Assembly: GCA_947088865.1 (NCBI GenBank)
Contig: CAMUHY010000003.1
Coordinates: 62,001 to 126,000, forward strand
Origin: an uncultured Eubacterium sp.
GTDB taxonomy: Bacteria; Bacillota; Clostridia; Lachnospirales; Lachnospiraceae
Length of the DNA: 64,000 bases
Direction: 5' to 3'
In this document: piece after piece, positions 19,111 to 29,123 of the stretch
Layout: each line of letters begins with the position of its first letter
Numbering within the stretch: the stretch's first letter is position 1
Position numbers and translations under genes: made by a program
Notes under the pieces: generated by a model
Told to the model about the DNA's origin: nothing
Databases searched by the model: none
What the model saw: only the letters and a program-made list of their open reading frames with translations

Positions 19111-20304
19111 TTACTGGACAGCCACCTTTATATGTTCATTTACAGCTTTCAAAATTTCCTGCATTTCTCTGTGTGAATCAAACTTTAAGAAAACAATTCC
19201 TATCGCTTTTGCAGCATTATCAAAATATTCAACAAGTTCTCCTGGCTTTTTATACAAACATTCTCTTACAATAAAAGGTTTTATTTGTTCAGAATAAATA
19301 ACGCCTTTAAATTTGCCATTCTTTGCCGTATGCAGATTATGTGTTGCATAAAATGGAGCACCTCTGTGCGATTCAATCTCAACAATTTCACCCATTGCTG
19401 ATTTTATAGCCATTTCAACCACATCAACATTAAAAATCATCCCCAATAAATCAGGTATCATATTTCCGCCATTGCGAGGTCCTACATCAATAGGCCATAC
19501 CTTCCCATTCTTATCAACCACCAGCTCTACATTCATACCACAAGATTTCATATGAAGCTTATCAACCATAGCTTGAAGAGTTACTTTTACATTATCAATA
19601 TCGGCTGCATCCAACACTAAAGGATAACTCTTACCAACTGGAACTAATGGATTGACATTGTTATCTCTATGACAATTCAAAAGTCCCCAAAGAATAATTT
19701 TTCCATTTTCAACAAAAATATCACCGCCAATTAAGTAAGGATGTTTCTTTTCAATAAATTCTTCTACAATAATGCGATGCGAACGTGAAAAGGAAAAAGC
19801 ATAGTTAAGTGCTACATCTAACTTGTCCAAACAGTGTAAAACAGTAGCCCCTTTGCTGCCAGATGAATCAACGGGTTTAATGATAATTGGAAAATGAAAG
19901 CGACCAATATCCTTCTTTGCTTCAACCGCATTGTCATATCCACCAGACTGTGGTGCATTAAATCCATTTTTATATAGAAATTCTCTAAATTTATCTTTAT
20001 TACACAAAGTCTCTACGGATTTATAAGGACTTGTAGGAAGATTCATTTTCTCTGCTACATATGCGGCTGTTGGAGCCGCTGGGTCTGATGCATATGCAAT
20101 CACACCATCTATGGCTTCATCAAACGCAACCTTAAAAATAGCTTCTTTATCCGTAGTAGATATTAAATAAAATTTATCTGCATAATACTGACCAGGATTA
20201 TCTGTTAAATAATCACAAAGAATCGTATAATACCCTAGTCGCTTTGCCGTTTCTATGGCAATGACCTGTTGGGCAGAACCGCCAAGTAACAATATTTTTT
20301 TCAT
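19111..20304 (-). CDS. ATP-grasp ligase of the glycan operon
   Basis: The protein of about 397 residues begins KKILLLGGSAQQVIAIETAKRLGY, a preATP-grasp domain like PurK/PurT and carbamoyl-phosphate synthase. The grasp core includes FPIIIKPVDSSGSKGATVLH, IIVEEFIEKKHPYLIGGDIF and VWPIDVGPRNGGNMIPDLLG, with metal-ligand candidates in the last. It should form an amide or peptide-like bond with ATP. The start at 20304 is fixed by AGAAGG eight bases upstream. It precedes the PP-loop gene by 20 bases and follows the DegT aminotransferase, so the three probably act in sequence. Confidence 0.82.
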   Translation of the reverse strand: MKKILLLGGSAQQVIAIETAKRLGYYTILCDYLTDNPGQYYADKFYLISTTDKEAIFKVAFDEAIDGVIAYASDPAAPTAAYVAEKMNLPTSPYKSVETLCNKDKFREFLYKNGFNAPQSGGYDNAVEAKKDIGRFHFPIIIKPVDSSGSKGATVLHCLDKLDVALNYAFSFSRSHRIIVEEFIEKKHPYLIGGDIFVENGKIILWGLLNCHRDNNVNPLVPVGKSYPLVLDAADIDNVKVTLQAMVDKLHMKSCGMNVELVVDKNGKVWPIDVGPRNGGNMIPDLLGMIFNVDVVEMAIKSAMGEIVEIESHRGAPFYATHNLHTAKNGKFKGVIYSEQIKPFIVRECLYKKPGELVEYFDNAAKAIGIVFLKFDSHREMQEILKAVNEHIKVAVQ

Positions 20305-20320
20305 TACCATCACCTTCTAC

Positions 20321-21430
20321 TTAATATTTACAACTTAAAATAATATCACAAATCCTATCCACATCTTCAAATGCAAGCCCAGCATATAAAGGAAGCGTCA
20401 AAACTCTTTTGCTAATATGCAGTGCTACTGGAGTCTTAAGCACATCATATTGATTATGGAAACACTCAAACGTATTTGTCAATGGATAAAAGTACTTTCT
20501 TGCACCAATGCCATTTTCTGCAAGTTTATCAAACACTTCTGCTCTGCTTGCACCAAACTGTTTTTCTTCAAAAACAACTGGAAAATAAGCATAGTTACTT
20601 TTGACACCTTCTTGAATACAATTAAGCTGTATTCCCTCCACTCCACCAAGTCGTTTACGATATCTTTCTACAACTTTATGTCTCTTTTCAATTTCTTCCT
20701 CTGCATGTCTAAGATTGCATAATCCCATTGCAGCACAAAACTCATTCATCTTTGCATTAGCGCCAACAGCTAAAACTTCCTCTGGTCCATGAATACCAAA
20801 ATTTTTCAACTCATAAAGCTTTGTTCCAAGCTGCTTGTCACTAAAACAAACGGCGCCGCCCTCAATACTATTAAATACCTTTGTAGCATGAAAACTAAAA
20901 CAAGATGCATCGCCAAAAGAACCTATCCCTTTTCCTTTATATGTTTCACCAAATGTATGTGCTGCATCATAGATAACCTTTAACTCATACTTATGAGCAA
21001 TACGTTCAATTTCCTCAATATTACAGATATTGCCATAAACATGTACTGGCATAATAGCGCAAGTATAATCTGTGATAAGTTTCTCAATTTTATTTACATC
21101 TATACAATAAGTCTCTGGGTCAATATCACAAAATACAGGAGTCAATCCATTTCTTACAATAGCATGTGTCGTAGATGCAAAAGTAAACGGTGTCGTAATA
21201 ACTTCTCCCTGTAAATTTAAAGCCTGGAGAGTAAGCTCCAACGCCATATGTCCATTCGTAAGCAAATCAATATTTTCTACCCCCATATAATCACAAAGAG
21301 CTGCCTGTAATTGCTTATGCTTTGGACCCATGTTTGTAAGCCAATGACTATCCCATATAGAAGAAATCTCATCCATATACTCTTGTAATTCTGGCATTGA
21401 TGACCGAGTGACTAAAATGTTGTTTGCCAT
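20321..21430 (-). CDS. DegT/DnrJ/EryC1/StrS family sugar aminotransferase
   Basis: The 369-residue PLP enzyme has all family landmarks: LTNGHMALELTLQAL near residue 57, TTPFTFASTTHAI, the cofactor Asp155 in IYDAAHTFG, and the Schiff-base Lys184 in SFHATKVFNSIEGGAV. It transfers an amino group from glutamate to a nucleotide-linked keto sugar (as in VioA, FdtB, DesI), giving an amino-deoxy sugar for the surface glycan. The ATG is behind AGGAG. No nucleotide-sugar dehydratase is in the operon, so its keto-sugar must come from elsewhere. Confidence 0.9.
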   Translation of the reverse strand: MANNILVTRSSMPELQEYMDEISSIWDSHWLTNMGPKHKQLQAALCDYMGVENIDLLTNGHMALELTLQALNLQGEVITTPFTFASTTHAIVRNGLTPVFCDIDPETYCIDVNKIEKLITDYTCAIMPVHVYGNICNIEEIERIAHKYELKVIYDAAHTFGETYKGKGIGSFGDASCFSFHATKVFNSIEGGAVCFSDKQLGTKLYELKNFGIHGPEEVLAVGANAKMNEFCAAMGLCNLRHAEEEIEKRHKVVERYRKRLGGVEGIQLNCIQEGVKSNYAYFPVVFEEKQFGASRAEVFDKLAENGIGARKYFYPLTNTFECFHNQYDVLKTPVALHISKRVLTLPLYAGLAFEDVDRICDIILSCKY

Positions 21431-21435
21431 GTCGT

Positions 21436-22881
21436 TTATTTACTCCTTTTTAAAATTGGTTTAACAATACCCCAAAGGTATTGGAATGAATCAATCTTTA
21501 TTATAATTGAACCTGCAATATAAATGCTTGCGCCCAAAACTATCTGAATCGTAAGCAACCATATGCGGTTTAAGTGCAACAATGAAATGGGATAAATACA
21601 AATCCCCATAAAAACTGCCAGCAATATACTTGGAATAATATCCTTTAACTGTTCTAGATAACTATAATTAAGAAGTTTTTTGTTTGGCCAGCTATTGATA
21701 ATTTGTGCAAGAATACCGCTTACAAAAGAACTATAAGCCATAGCCTCCACACTTATCCACATGGTGGAAAACAATAATATTAAGCCAACCACTTTTTTCC
21801 AAACTTCAAGTTTTAAAAACAAATCGCTTCTTCCCAATGCTTTAATAGCATTTAAATTTGCCGTATGAATGGGTTGAAACATATAAGTAACACAAAATAT
21901 TTTTAAAAAGAATACACAAGGCAACCATTTTTCTGTAAGTATAAGCACAATAAGCGTTTCTGCTGTAACAGCTAACCCCATCATAAGCGGAGCCATAACA
22001 TATGTGCTAATCTTAATTGATTTGCGAGTTATCTCCTTAATTTGTTCTACATTATCTTGTTCATTTGACATTACAGGTAAAAGAACACTATCAATAGAAT
22101 TATTAATATTGCCAACAATAATATTAGGAAGCTTATCTCCTTGATTATAAAAAGCTAAATCAGATGCCGTATAAAGCTTTCCTGTTACCAATGACCTAAT
22201 ATTGTTGTAAATGGTTTCTAGCAAACCCGACGCAAGCAGCTTCCATCCATAATTAAATAATACTTTCAACCGTTGAGCAGAAAATACCTTCTTAGGACGC
22301 CATTTAACCGTTACCCAAAGAATCAATGTGTCCATCGCTGTATTAAATAACTGTTGTGCTACCAATGCCCATACGCCAAAACCAAAATATGCCATCATAA
22401 TTCCTAAAATGGCTGCTCCAAATGTACCTCCAAGTGTTGCGAAAAAAAATTTCTTAAACAACATATTTCGACTAACAAATGCCTGCTGAACATTTTTTAA
22501 ACCTGAGATAAGAACGGTGATACCTAAAACTCTTACAACCATTGTAAGTTCTGGTATTCCATAAAAATTAGAAATCACGGGAGCAAACGCAAAAAGCAAA
22601 AGATACAATACAAAGCACCAAATTAAATTAAAATAAAACACACTAGAAAAATCAAGGTCATCTGCATCTTTTTTCTGTATAAGTGCATTCCCTAATCCAC
22701 TATCAACAAATACATTTAAAATCGTTATAAAAACTGTAACTAAAGCAATCGTTCCATAATCATCTGGTAACAAAAATCGAGCTAAAACTAACTCTACAAT
22801 TAATTTTACAGCTTGCGCGCCACATCGTTCAGCAAAGCGCCAAATAAAATTAGAAAATATTTTTTGCTTTCGTTCAGCCAT
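21436..22881 (-). CDS. Wzx-type polysaccharide flippase (MOP superfamily)
   Basis: The 481-residue protein has about 12-14 membrane helices and begins KIFSNFIWRFAERCGAQAVKLIVELVLARFLLPDDYG, the start typical of the lipopolysaccharide/capsule flippase group (Polysacc_synt_3). It should flip the undecaprenyl-linked repeat unit across the membrane. An AGGAGA site precedes the ATG. Together with the EpsG-like polymerase two genes upstream it points to a Wzx/Wzy-dependent pathway. Confidence 0.92.
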   Translation of the reverse strand: MAERKQKIFSNFIWRFAERCGAQAVKLIVELVLARFLLPDDYGTIALVTVFITILNVFVDSGLGNALIQKKDADDLDFSSVFYFNLIWCFVLYLLLFAFAPVISNFYGIPELTMVVRVLGITVLISGLKNVQQAFVSRNMLFKKFFFATLGGTFGAAILGIMMAYFGFGVWALVAQQLFNTAMDTLILWVTVKWRPKKVFSAQRLKVLFNYGWKLLASGLLETIYNNIRSLVTGKLYTASDLAFYNQGDKLPNIIVGNINNSIDSVLLPVMSNEQDNVEQIKEITRKSIKISTYVMAPLMMGLAVTAETLIVLILTEKWLPCVFFLKIFCVTYMFQPIHTANLNAIKALGRSDLFLKLEVWKKVVGLILLFSTMWISVEAMAYSSFVSGILAQIINSWPNKKLLNYSYLEQLKDIIPSILLAVFMGICIYPISLLHLNRIWLLTIQIVLGASIYIAGSIIIKIDSFQYLWGIVKPILKRSK

Positions 22882-22894
22882 ATGCTTTTATCTC

Positions 22895-23827
22895 CTAATT
22901 TGACATTCCTTTATGTGTAACATGAATACTAAACATTCTAAAAATAAATAATCTTATTGCTGTCCATTTTTTAGTCACATTTTTCATATATTTATTAAAC
23001 TCTCTAAAAGAAATACTCTTCTTTTTCAATCCATGTATAAGACAGCCTATATAAAGTGCCTCTACATATTCAACACCTTTTTTCTGCTCTTTGGCAAAAG
23101 AGAGCAGTTCAAAATACCAATGTTCATCTGTTTTAAAATGATACTTATAATTTGCACTATAACTTGAACCCTGCTTTCGGATATGCCGATATGCTGTTAA
23201 ATTTTCTTGTAAACACTTCACCTTTCCGTTTGTAATCAAAGCAAAATATAACAGTTTATCACCAGGAATTAAATGCCTTTCCATTATCGTTGGGTCAAAC
23301 CAATTCTCTTTAATAAAATTTCTACTCATAACCGTAGCCAACTGTCCAGGATAAATACCTTTTAAATAATGGTCAATGGTATATTCTTCTTCTTTGCAGC
23401 ATGGATATATCTCATCAATCTCTTTGCTATCTTCTCCTACAACAATACAATTATGAGCTACGGCAATATAATCTGGATGTGTCTCCAAAAAAGAGACCTG
23501 TTTTTCCAGTTTATCATCTGCAATCCAAAAATCATCGCCTTCCAAAGTAATCAAATACTTTCCTTTTGCTCTTCTGCGCAAATCAGGAGCATTTTCATAT
23601 TTATCATTACTCAAATTATGGTCCCGATAAAAAACGGTAATCCTATTTGGATGCTCAGCTTCATATTTCTTTAGTACCTTACGCGTTCCATCTGTGGATT
23701 TATCTTCACCGACAAGCACTTCATATGAATATTGGGTTTTTTGCATCAATACACTGTCAAGAGCCTGTGTTATATATTGTTCGTGATTATATGTAGGTAT
23801 AACTACACTTACCATTACTTCGCTCAC
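22895..23827 (-). CDS. Family 2 glycosyltransferase
   Basis: The 310-residue GT-A enzyme opens with VSVVIPTYNHEQYITQALDSVLMQ. It has LVGEDKSTDGT and ITLEGDDFWIADDKLEKQVSFLETHPDYIAVAH, where the D-x-D-like EGDDF would hold the metal-nucleotide sugar. It should add one sugar to the lipid-linked repeat unit on the cytoplasmic side. The start is a GTG at 23827 with AGGAGA in front. It precedes wzx by 13 bases. Confidence 0.9.
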   Translation of the reverse strand: MSEVMVSVVIPTYNHEQYITQALDSVLMQKTQYSYEVLVGEDKSTDGTRKVLKKYEAEHPNRITVFYRDHNLSNDKYENAPDLRRRAKGKYLITLEGDDFWIADDKLEKQVSFLETHPDYIAVAHNCIVVGEDSKEIDEIYPCCKEEEYTIDHYLKGIYPGQLATVMSRNFIKENWFDPTIMERHLIPGDKLLYFALITNGKVKCLQENLTAYRHIRKQGSSYSANYKYHFKTDEHWYFELLSFAKEQKKGVEYVEALYIGCLIHGLKKKSISFREFNKYMKNVTKKWTAIRLFIFRMFSIHVTHKGMSN

Positions 23828-23847
23828 TTTACATCTCCTTCAACATA

Positions 23848-24954
23848 TTAATAAGTCATAAACATATACGGATACGTAGCAGCTCCATTTCTTATCACAA
23901 AAGTAATTAACCAATAAGCAAAAACCAACACGAATAAAATTACATATCCACTGCTCTTTTTAACATTGCCAAATTTAATCCCCATTTTATCTGCTAAATA
24001 TGGAATAAATAAAACTTGATATATATCAAAATAATAAGCAATACGTACAATCCAAGTTGAACCCAAAAATGTAATTAATGAAATAATTGCAGATATAATC
24101 ATATATATTTCAAGCGTTCTGTAATTCTCAATACTAGATTCACATCTTTTTCTTCTCATCCACATAAAAACAAGTAAAATTCCCCAGTAGGTTAAACGTA
24201 CAAAACGTCCTCCCACCTCAGAGTCGGTCATATAATGTGAATATTTTGTCGCTGAAAGTATACCTAAGCTAGATATAAAATTAAATACCTGTTCATACCC
24301 TACAACAAGAACTAAACTTACACCAATAATTCCAACTTTAGCAATACTTTTCACCTGTTTATTTTCAATAGCCCAACTTAATGGATATAAAGCTAGTCCA
24401 ACAATGCTTGAACTATGAAATGAAAATGCCAATAAAATCACAATAATAAACTTAATCAGTTTTCTTGATACAACATATTTGTAAGAAAACAAAACAAGAA
24501 TAATAGCCATTATTTGACGAAGGATATTTAACGAGTCATTGTAATAACACAAATAATAAATTAAATATGCATATGGCAAACTTATTTTATCTTTAAACGG
24601 TTTAAGAGCAAAATATAATACGCTTAATTGTAAAAGCTCATATGCAAAATAAAAAAAATGTGGATTTGTTGTAATTCTTGATGCAAGCCAATTCACAGTA
24701 GCATATCCTAAATCTACACTATATTCTTGTGCTTTTTCTAAAAAATCAAACAATGAATTATACGTACATGACCTATCAAACCATTTATTGCCATACAATA
24801 AAACATCATTTCCAATTGAATAATCTCGAAACCCAGCCAATAAGCTCGGAATCAACAACGCTAATATTACTAGTATTGTTTTCAACACTTTATTTCGTGC
24901 TTTTTCAGAGCAATATATTAATCCTGTAGATATTCCAAATATTAATAAGTACAT
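23848..24954 (-). CDS. EpsG/Wzy-like polysaccharide polymerase
   Basis: The 368-residue protein has about ten membrane helices. It carries the EpsG-family marks LIPSLLAGFRDYSIGNDVLLYGN early (the conserved Arg-Asp followed by G-x-D) and later FHSSSIVGLALYPL. Members polymerise exopolysaccharide repeat units outside the membrane. The gene lies between two GT2 genes, in the same operon as the flippase, which fits its role. Confidence 0.88.
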   Translation of the reverse strand: MYLLIFGISTGLIYCSEKARNKVLKTILVILALLIPSLLAGFRDYSIGNDVLLYGNKWFDRSCTYNSLFDFLEKAQEYSVDLGYATVNWLASRITTNPHFFYFAYELLQLSVLYFALKPFKDKISLPYAYLIYYLCYYNDSLNILRQIMAIILVLFSYKYVVSRKLIKFIIVILLAFSFHSSSIVGLALYPLSWAIENKQVKSIAKVGIIGVSLVLVVGYEQVFNFISSLGILSATKYSHYMTDSEVGGRFVRLTYWGILLVFMWMRRKRCESSIENYRTLEIYMIISAIISLITFLGSTWIVRIAYYFDIYQVLFIPYLADKMGIKFGNVKKSSGYVILFVLVFAYWLITFVIRNGAATYPYMFMTY

Positions 24955-24981
24955 CTTATTCTTTCCTTTCGATATGAAATT

Positions 24982-25953
24982 CTATGGAACCCATAGTTTC
25001 TTATATACAAACAATAGGAATTTTTCAAAATTAAATGCATACAAAATATCTGTGACAAGACCCAATTTAGAAGAATAACATTTTATATTTTTAATCAATT
25101 TAATAATCTTTTGCACTTTTTTTTTCTCAATCAAATCTTTTCTATCTTGTGCAAAAGATTTATATTTTTCAAAGCACTCTATTTTTTTCCCAGCTATTTT
25201 CATAACTAAGTCAAATTCCTGCACTCGTTGATTTAGTATAGTTATCTGTTTCTCCTTTGTCCTATCTGCTATATAACTTTTTCCTTTAGTTTGAGTTGCA
25301 TTTGTATCATGCAGACGATGACTATCATATATATCGGCACACATATAACATTCACCTAAAGCAGTTGACACTAAACCAAGTAAAATATCGTGATAAATAT
25401 AAACAGACTTGTACTTATTTAGTCCATTTTCAAATATTTTTTCTTTGACTAATTTTCTAAAACTCATTGTGTAACCTGAACCAGCAAATTTACACATATC
25501 TTCACACTGAAGCAAAATTAAACCACTTGTTTTTTGCTTCCCATGATAATTATACGAATTTTCAATCTTATCACTATTTTCATCAATAAATTTCATATTT
25601 GATTGAATCATTACTGCTGATTGATTCTGCATATAATACTTTTCAATTACTTTAATTTTATTTAAATCCCAAATATCATCCTGGTCTGAAAGATAAATTG
25701 TATCACCCTGTGCTAACGAAATAGCCTTAAAAAAATTATCAAAATAACCTAAATTCGTTTTGTTTCTTATAATTTTCCAACTAGACAGCTTATATTTTTC
25801 TATATAATTTTCTATATATTCTACTGTATTATCTGTTGAACCATCATCACACATAATCACCTCATCTGGCACTTGTGTTTGACATCGAATAGACTCTAAC
25901 TGTTCTTCTATATATTTTTCTCCATTATACGTCGCCATTACTACTGAAACCAT
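24982..25953 (-). CDS. Family 2 glycosyltransferase, rhamnosyltransferase-like
   Basis: The 323-residue protein begins MVSVVMATYNGEKYIEEQLESI and continues VIMCDDGSTDNTVEYI and IYLSDQDDIWDLNKI. The SDQDD motif is common in rhamnosyltransferase-type GT2 enzymes. An aromatic and charged C-terminus (about 30 residues) may touch the membrane. GAGGGAG precedes the ATG. Donor and acceptor cannot be assigned from sequence. Confidence 0.88.
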   Translation of the reverse strand: MVSVVMATYNGEKYIEEQLESIRCQTQVPDEVIMCDDGSTDNTVEYIENYIEKYKLSSWKIIRNKTNLGYFDNFFKAISLAQGDTIYLSDQDDIWDLNKIKVIEKYYMQNQSAVMIQSNMKFIDENSDKIENSYNYHGKQKTSGLILLQCEDMCKFAGSGYTMSFRKLVKEKIFENGLNKYKSVYIYHDILLGLVSTALGECYMCADIYDSHRLHDTNATQTKGKSYIADRTKEKQITILNQRVQEFDLVMKIAGKKIECFEKYKSFAQDRKDLIEKKKVQKIIKLIKNIKCYSSKLGLVTDILYAFNFEKFLLFVYKKLWVP

Positions 25954-25964
25954 TACAACTCCCT

Positions 25965-27053
25965 CTATTCTTTATAGTAGTTTAGCATCTTTATTGCAGT
26001 AATTTTCATATCATAACCTTTGGCAATAACTTGCTCTAGCAACTTATCTCTATTATATTGATTTGTTTGAAGTACTTCTGTTATTGTATCAGCCACCTTT
26101 TCATTATCATCTTCCAAAGCAAACCATGACACAGCAGTCGTAATTTCTGTTTCTGGTGATATCGTATCTGATAAAAACATCGGCAGCCCTGCTGCCTGTG
26201 CTTCTATCGCTACTATTGGCAGTCCCTCATAAAGAGATGGCATTAAGAAAACATCCATTGCCATAAGCAATTCAGGAATATCATATCTTACTCCCAAAAG
26301 AAAAATATCTTTTTCTAAATTCTTGCTGATAATATAATCTGAAACGCTCTCCATAAGTTCTCCATTTCCTACAAGAATCATTTTAGTATGAATATGTTTT
26401 TTATGAAGTACCTCAAATATATCCACTGCTCTTTTCTGATTTTTTTGTGGCGTAAATCTTCCAATATTTCCAATTAACAGCGTATTTTTATCTAATTGAA
26501 GCTCTTTTCTTTTACGTTTTCTAATACTATTATCAAATTGAAAATTATCTGTAATAATCCCATTGGACAAAATCTCAAAAGAATCCTTTGAAAACAGCCA
26601 ATTGCCTGCTTGTGTAGAACAAGCAAACTTTTTAGTAGCTGCTTTATTCAAATAAGGTTTATTTATTTTATGAAGGATTTTTGAAATTCCTCCAATACTT
26701 GGTGCAGTATTATGAGAATGTACAAAAATTTTTTTCATTTTGCATTGCTTGCTTAACAATAATGGAACAATATTAGCCGCCGAATTTTTATGAATGTGTA
26801 CCACATCCACTCCGCTTTTCAACAACTTTTTTACATCTTTATAATAATTTATAATATCTGAATGAGCTGAAACATGGTGAATAATTCCTCCTAATGATAA
26901 AAATTGCTCTTCTAAGGCAGCCTCTTTTGCTGTTGTTACAAATTCAAACTGCACGCTATCTCTATCAATTTGCTTGTATAAATTAAGCAAAAATGTTTCT
27001 ATTCCTCCTAAATTTTCATCCAACTCAAAATGAAGCACTCGTATTTTCTTCAT
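25965..27053 (-). CDS. Family 4 (GT-B) glycosyltransferase
   Basis: The protein of about 362 residues starts KKIRVLHFELDENLGGIETFLLNLYKQID and has the typical GT-B middle LLIGNIGRFTPQKNQKRAVDIF. The C-terminal donor-site motif is FLMPSLYEGLPIVAIEAQAAGLPM with the E-x7-E pattern. The ATG at 27053 is preferred over upstream GTG/ATG codons because of GGTGA in front and because family members start there; a longer form would overlap the preceding acetyltransferase gene. Confidence 0.9.
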   Translation of the reverse strand: MKKIRVLHFELDENLGGIETFLLNLYKQIDRDSVQFEFVTTAKEAALEEQFLSLGGIIHHVSAHSDIINYYKDVKKLLKSGVDVVHIHKNSAANIVPLLLSKQCKMKKIFVHSHNTAPSIGGISKILHKINKPYLNKAATKKFACSTQAGNWLFSKDSFEILSNGIITDNFQFDNSIRKRKRKELQLDKNTLLIGNIGRFTPQKNQKRAVDIFEVLHKKHIHTKMILVGNGELMESVSDYIISKNLEKDIFLLGVRYDIPELLMAMDVFLMPSLYEGLPIVAIEAQAAGLPMFLSDTISPETEITTAVSWFALEDDNEKVADTITEVLQTNQYNRDKLLEQVIAKGYDMKITAIKMLNYYKE

Positions 27054-27093
27054 AAACAAAATCACCATACATATTTTAAAATTTGAAATCTTC

Positions 27094-27762
27094 TTAAAAC
27101 ACTTTTTCACGTGTCCATTTTATATTTTCTTTTACAACGACTGCTGGATGTCCAACTGCCAAAACATGATTTGGTATCACTTTAGATACCATCGAATCTG
27201 AACCTATAATGCTCCCATTGCCTACAACTGCACCTTTCATAATCTTAGTGTTTGGTGCAATCCACACATGCTCACCCAAAATTACATTTTTAGCAGGATT
27301 TATCCTTCTATTCGTATTTAAATCATATATCGGATGAGAATCTGAAGTCCTGACAATAATATTATTAGAAAACATACAATCTTTTCCTACAACAATTTTA
27401 GAATAATCTTCCTGCGCACAGAAATGTACTGTATGTGTAAAGGTACTCCCTTCACCTACAATAATTTCAATATTATTGCCTTCTATCCAAAAAGAACAAT
27501 TTTCCCCAACCCAACAATTTTTTTCAAAAACAATTTTATTATTATTTCCTCTAATCCGAAAGGTCGTATCATATAGGGTACACCCATTATCAATTTTTAT
27601 ATAATTATCTTTTCCCTGAATATCTTTCTTTAATCGTGCATAACCATTATTGTTAAGCTGATACCCCCCCCCTTGATTTTTTAGTGTTCTAAAGGTCATT
27701 GCTAATGAATAAAAATATTTATGTTTAAATACAAACTTTTTTACTAATTCAAAAACTTTCAT
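27094..27762 (-). CDS. Left-handed beta-helix acyltransferase (hexapeptide family)
   Basis: The 222-residue protein shows repeated hexapeptide strands (NCWVGENCSFWIEGNN, GEGSTFTHTVHF, GKDCMFSNNIIV) and the acetyl-CoA domain end GEHVWIAPNTKIMKGAVVGNGSIIGSDSMV followed by HPAVVVKENIKW, as in WbbJ/CatB-type sugar O-acetyltransferases. It would O-acetylate a sugar of the glycan. Its start overlaps the end of the upstream glycosyltransferase by 14 bases, showing tight operon packing. Confidence 0.88.
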   Translation of the reverse strand: MKVFELVKKFVFKHKYFYSLAMTFRTLKNQGGGYQLNNNGYARLKKDIQGKDNYIKIDNGCTLYDTTFRIRGNNNKIVFEKNCWVGENCSFWIEGNNIEIIVGEGSTFTHTVHFCAQEDYSKIVVGKDCMFSNNIIVRTSDSHPIYDLNTNRRINPAKNVILGEHVWIAPNTKIMKGAVVGNGSIIGSDSMVSKVIPNHVLAVGHPAVVVKENIKWTREKVF

Positions 27763-28885
27763 TACCGTTCCCCTTAGCTATATACATTTCCTCAATTAAC
27801 GCTTCTGTTTCTTTTGCAACTCTTTGTACATTAAACCTTTCATATACACACTTTTTTCCATTTTCTATTAAAGTCCGTCCAATATTTGATGTATAAATTT
27901 TTTCTACTGCATTTGCAGCAGCGTTATAATCATCCATATTTACTAACAAACCATTCACACCATCTGTAATAATATTGGGGATTGCATCTACCTTTGTTGC
28001 AATAATTGGCTTTTCTTCAAGCATATACTCAGGCAAAACCAATCCAAAACCCTCCCAGCGAGAAAGAAGCATTGCAACATCAAAACAACGAATATAATCC
28101 AAAGGATTATGAACCCATCCTGTTATAAGAAACGATTTTGATAACCCATATTCGTTTATTCGTTTTACGATTTCTTCTTGCTCATCACCATCTCCAACCA
28201 TTACAAAAAATGTATTGGGTATTTTCTCTTTTATTTGTCTTGCTGCTTCAACAAAGATATCTGGAGCCTTTTGCTTAGCCAGCCTTCCTACGCTCCCAAT
28301 AACAAAAGCCTCTTCTGGAATACCTAGCTTTGTTCTAGTTAGCCCCGACTGGTTTCTATGCTCCTCAAAGTCTATACCATTATATATAACTTTGAGTTTA
28401 TCAATCGAACATATACCTTCTCTAATTGCAGATTGTTTTTCATAGTCTGAAATACAAATAATCTTTGTACATAAAGGAGAAAGCATTTTCTCAATCAATG
28501 TATATATCTTTTTCTTGCTTTTACTAACCTTCATATTAAATGCCCAACCATGAGCATTATAAATACATTTATTTTTAAATCCTAAATTAGCAATTCTCGC
28601 TACCACGCCAGCTTTACTGCTATGAATATATACAACATCTGGATGATATTTTTTTATTAACTTACGAATATTAAATACCGCTTTTATTTCTTTTAGAAAA
28701 CTGATTTCTCGATACATTTCAACCGTTTCTATTTTCGTTGCTAACTTTTTAAACTTTTGAATATCATAATCCTGAGAAAGAACCAAAATGTTGTTATATT
28801 TACTCTTATCAATATATTTAAGCAGAGTGTAAAGATAACGCTCCACTCCACCAGGAGCTTGAGCTACATGTATAACTGTTCTCAT
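27749..28885 (-). CDS. Family 4 (GT-B) glycosyltransferase, first gene of glycan operon
   Basis: The protein of about 378 residues starts RTVIHVAQAPGGVERYLYTLLKYID, has VIGSVGRLAKQKAPDIFVEAA in the hinge, and the donor-site motif LSRWEGFGLVLPEYMLEEKPIIATKVDAIP. The ATG at 28885 is chosen over a GTG two codons earlier because the AAGGGAAGG site is then well spaced. As first gene it may add an early sugar, but no initiating phosphoglycosyltransferase (WecA, WcaJ type) is in the operon, so priming must be encoded elsewhere. Confidence 0.9.
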   Translation of the reverse strand: MRTVIHVAQAPGGVERYLYTLLKYIDKSKYNNILVLSQDYDIQKFKKLATKIETVEMYREISFLKEIKAVFNIRKLIKKYHPDVVYIHSSKAGVVARIANLGFKNKCIYNAHGWAFNMKVSKSKKKIYTLIEKMLSPLCTKIICISDYEKQSAIREGICSIDKLKVIYNGIDFEEHRNQSGLTRTKLGIPEEAFVIGSVGRLAKQKAPDIFVEAARQIKEKIPNTFFVMVGDGDEQEEIVKRINEYGLSKSFLITGWVHNPLDYIRCFDVAMLLSRWEGFGLVLPEYMLEEKPIIATKVDAIPNIITDGVNGLLVNMDDYNAAANAVEKIYTSNIGRTLIENGKKCVYERFNVQRVAKETEALIEEMYIAKGNGNESF

Positions 28886-28967
28886 CCACACCTTCCCTTT
28901 GCTTACTCAATCTTTAAAGATAAACACACATTCTACTAATTTTTTTAATAACAAATTCAATTGGTAA

Positions 28968-29041
28968 AATATGCTAAAACTGTGTATCCCACATTATTAT
29001 GTAGTAATACACAGTTTCAACAACTACCAAAGCATATTAAC
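28968..29041. promoter_or_regulatory. Dyad symmetry between DUF368 gene and glycan operon
   Basis: A perfect 10-bp inverted repeat (AAACTGTGTA/TACACAGTTT) is bracketed by a second one (AATATGCT/AGCATATT). It lies 80-150 bases before the glycan operon and just after the DUF368 gene. It may terminate the latter, or be an operator or leader hairpin of the former. A weak promoter (TTGAAA, 16 bases, AATAAT on minus) overlaps it. Confidence 0.5.
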
Positions 29042-29123
29042 ATAAGTTTTTACTTTAATCAATAACTTTCCCTAAATTAGCACAATTTTACACGTTTACT
29101 TACATATCTATTCGCAATCCACT

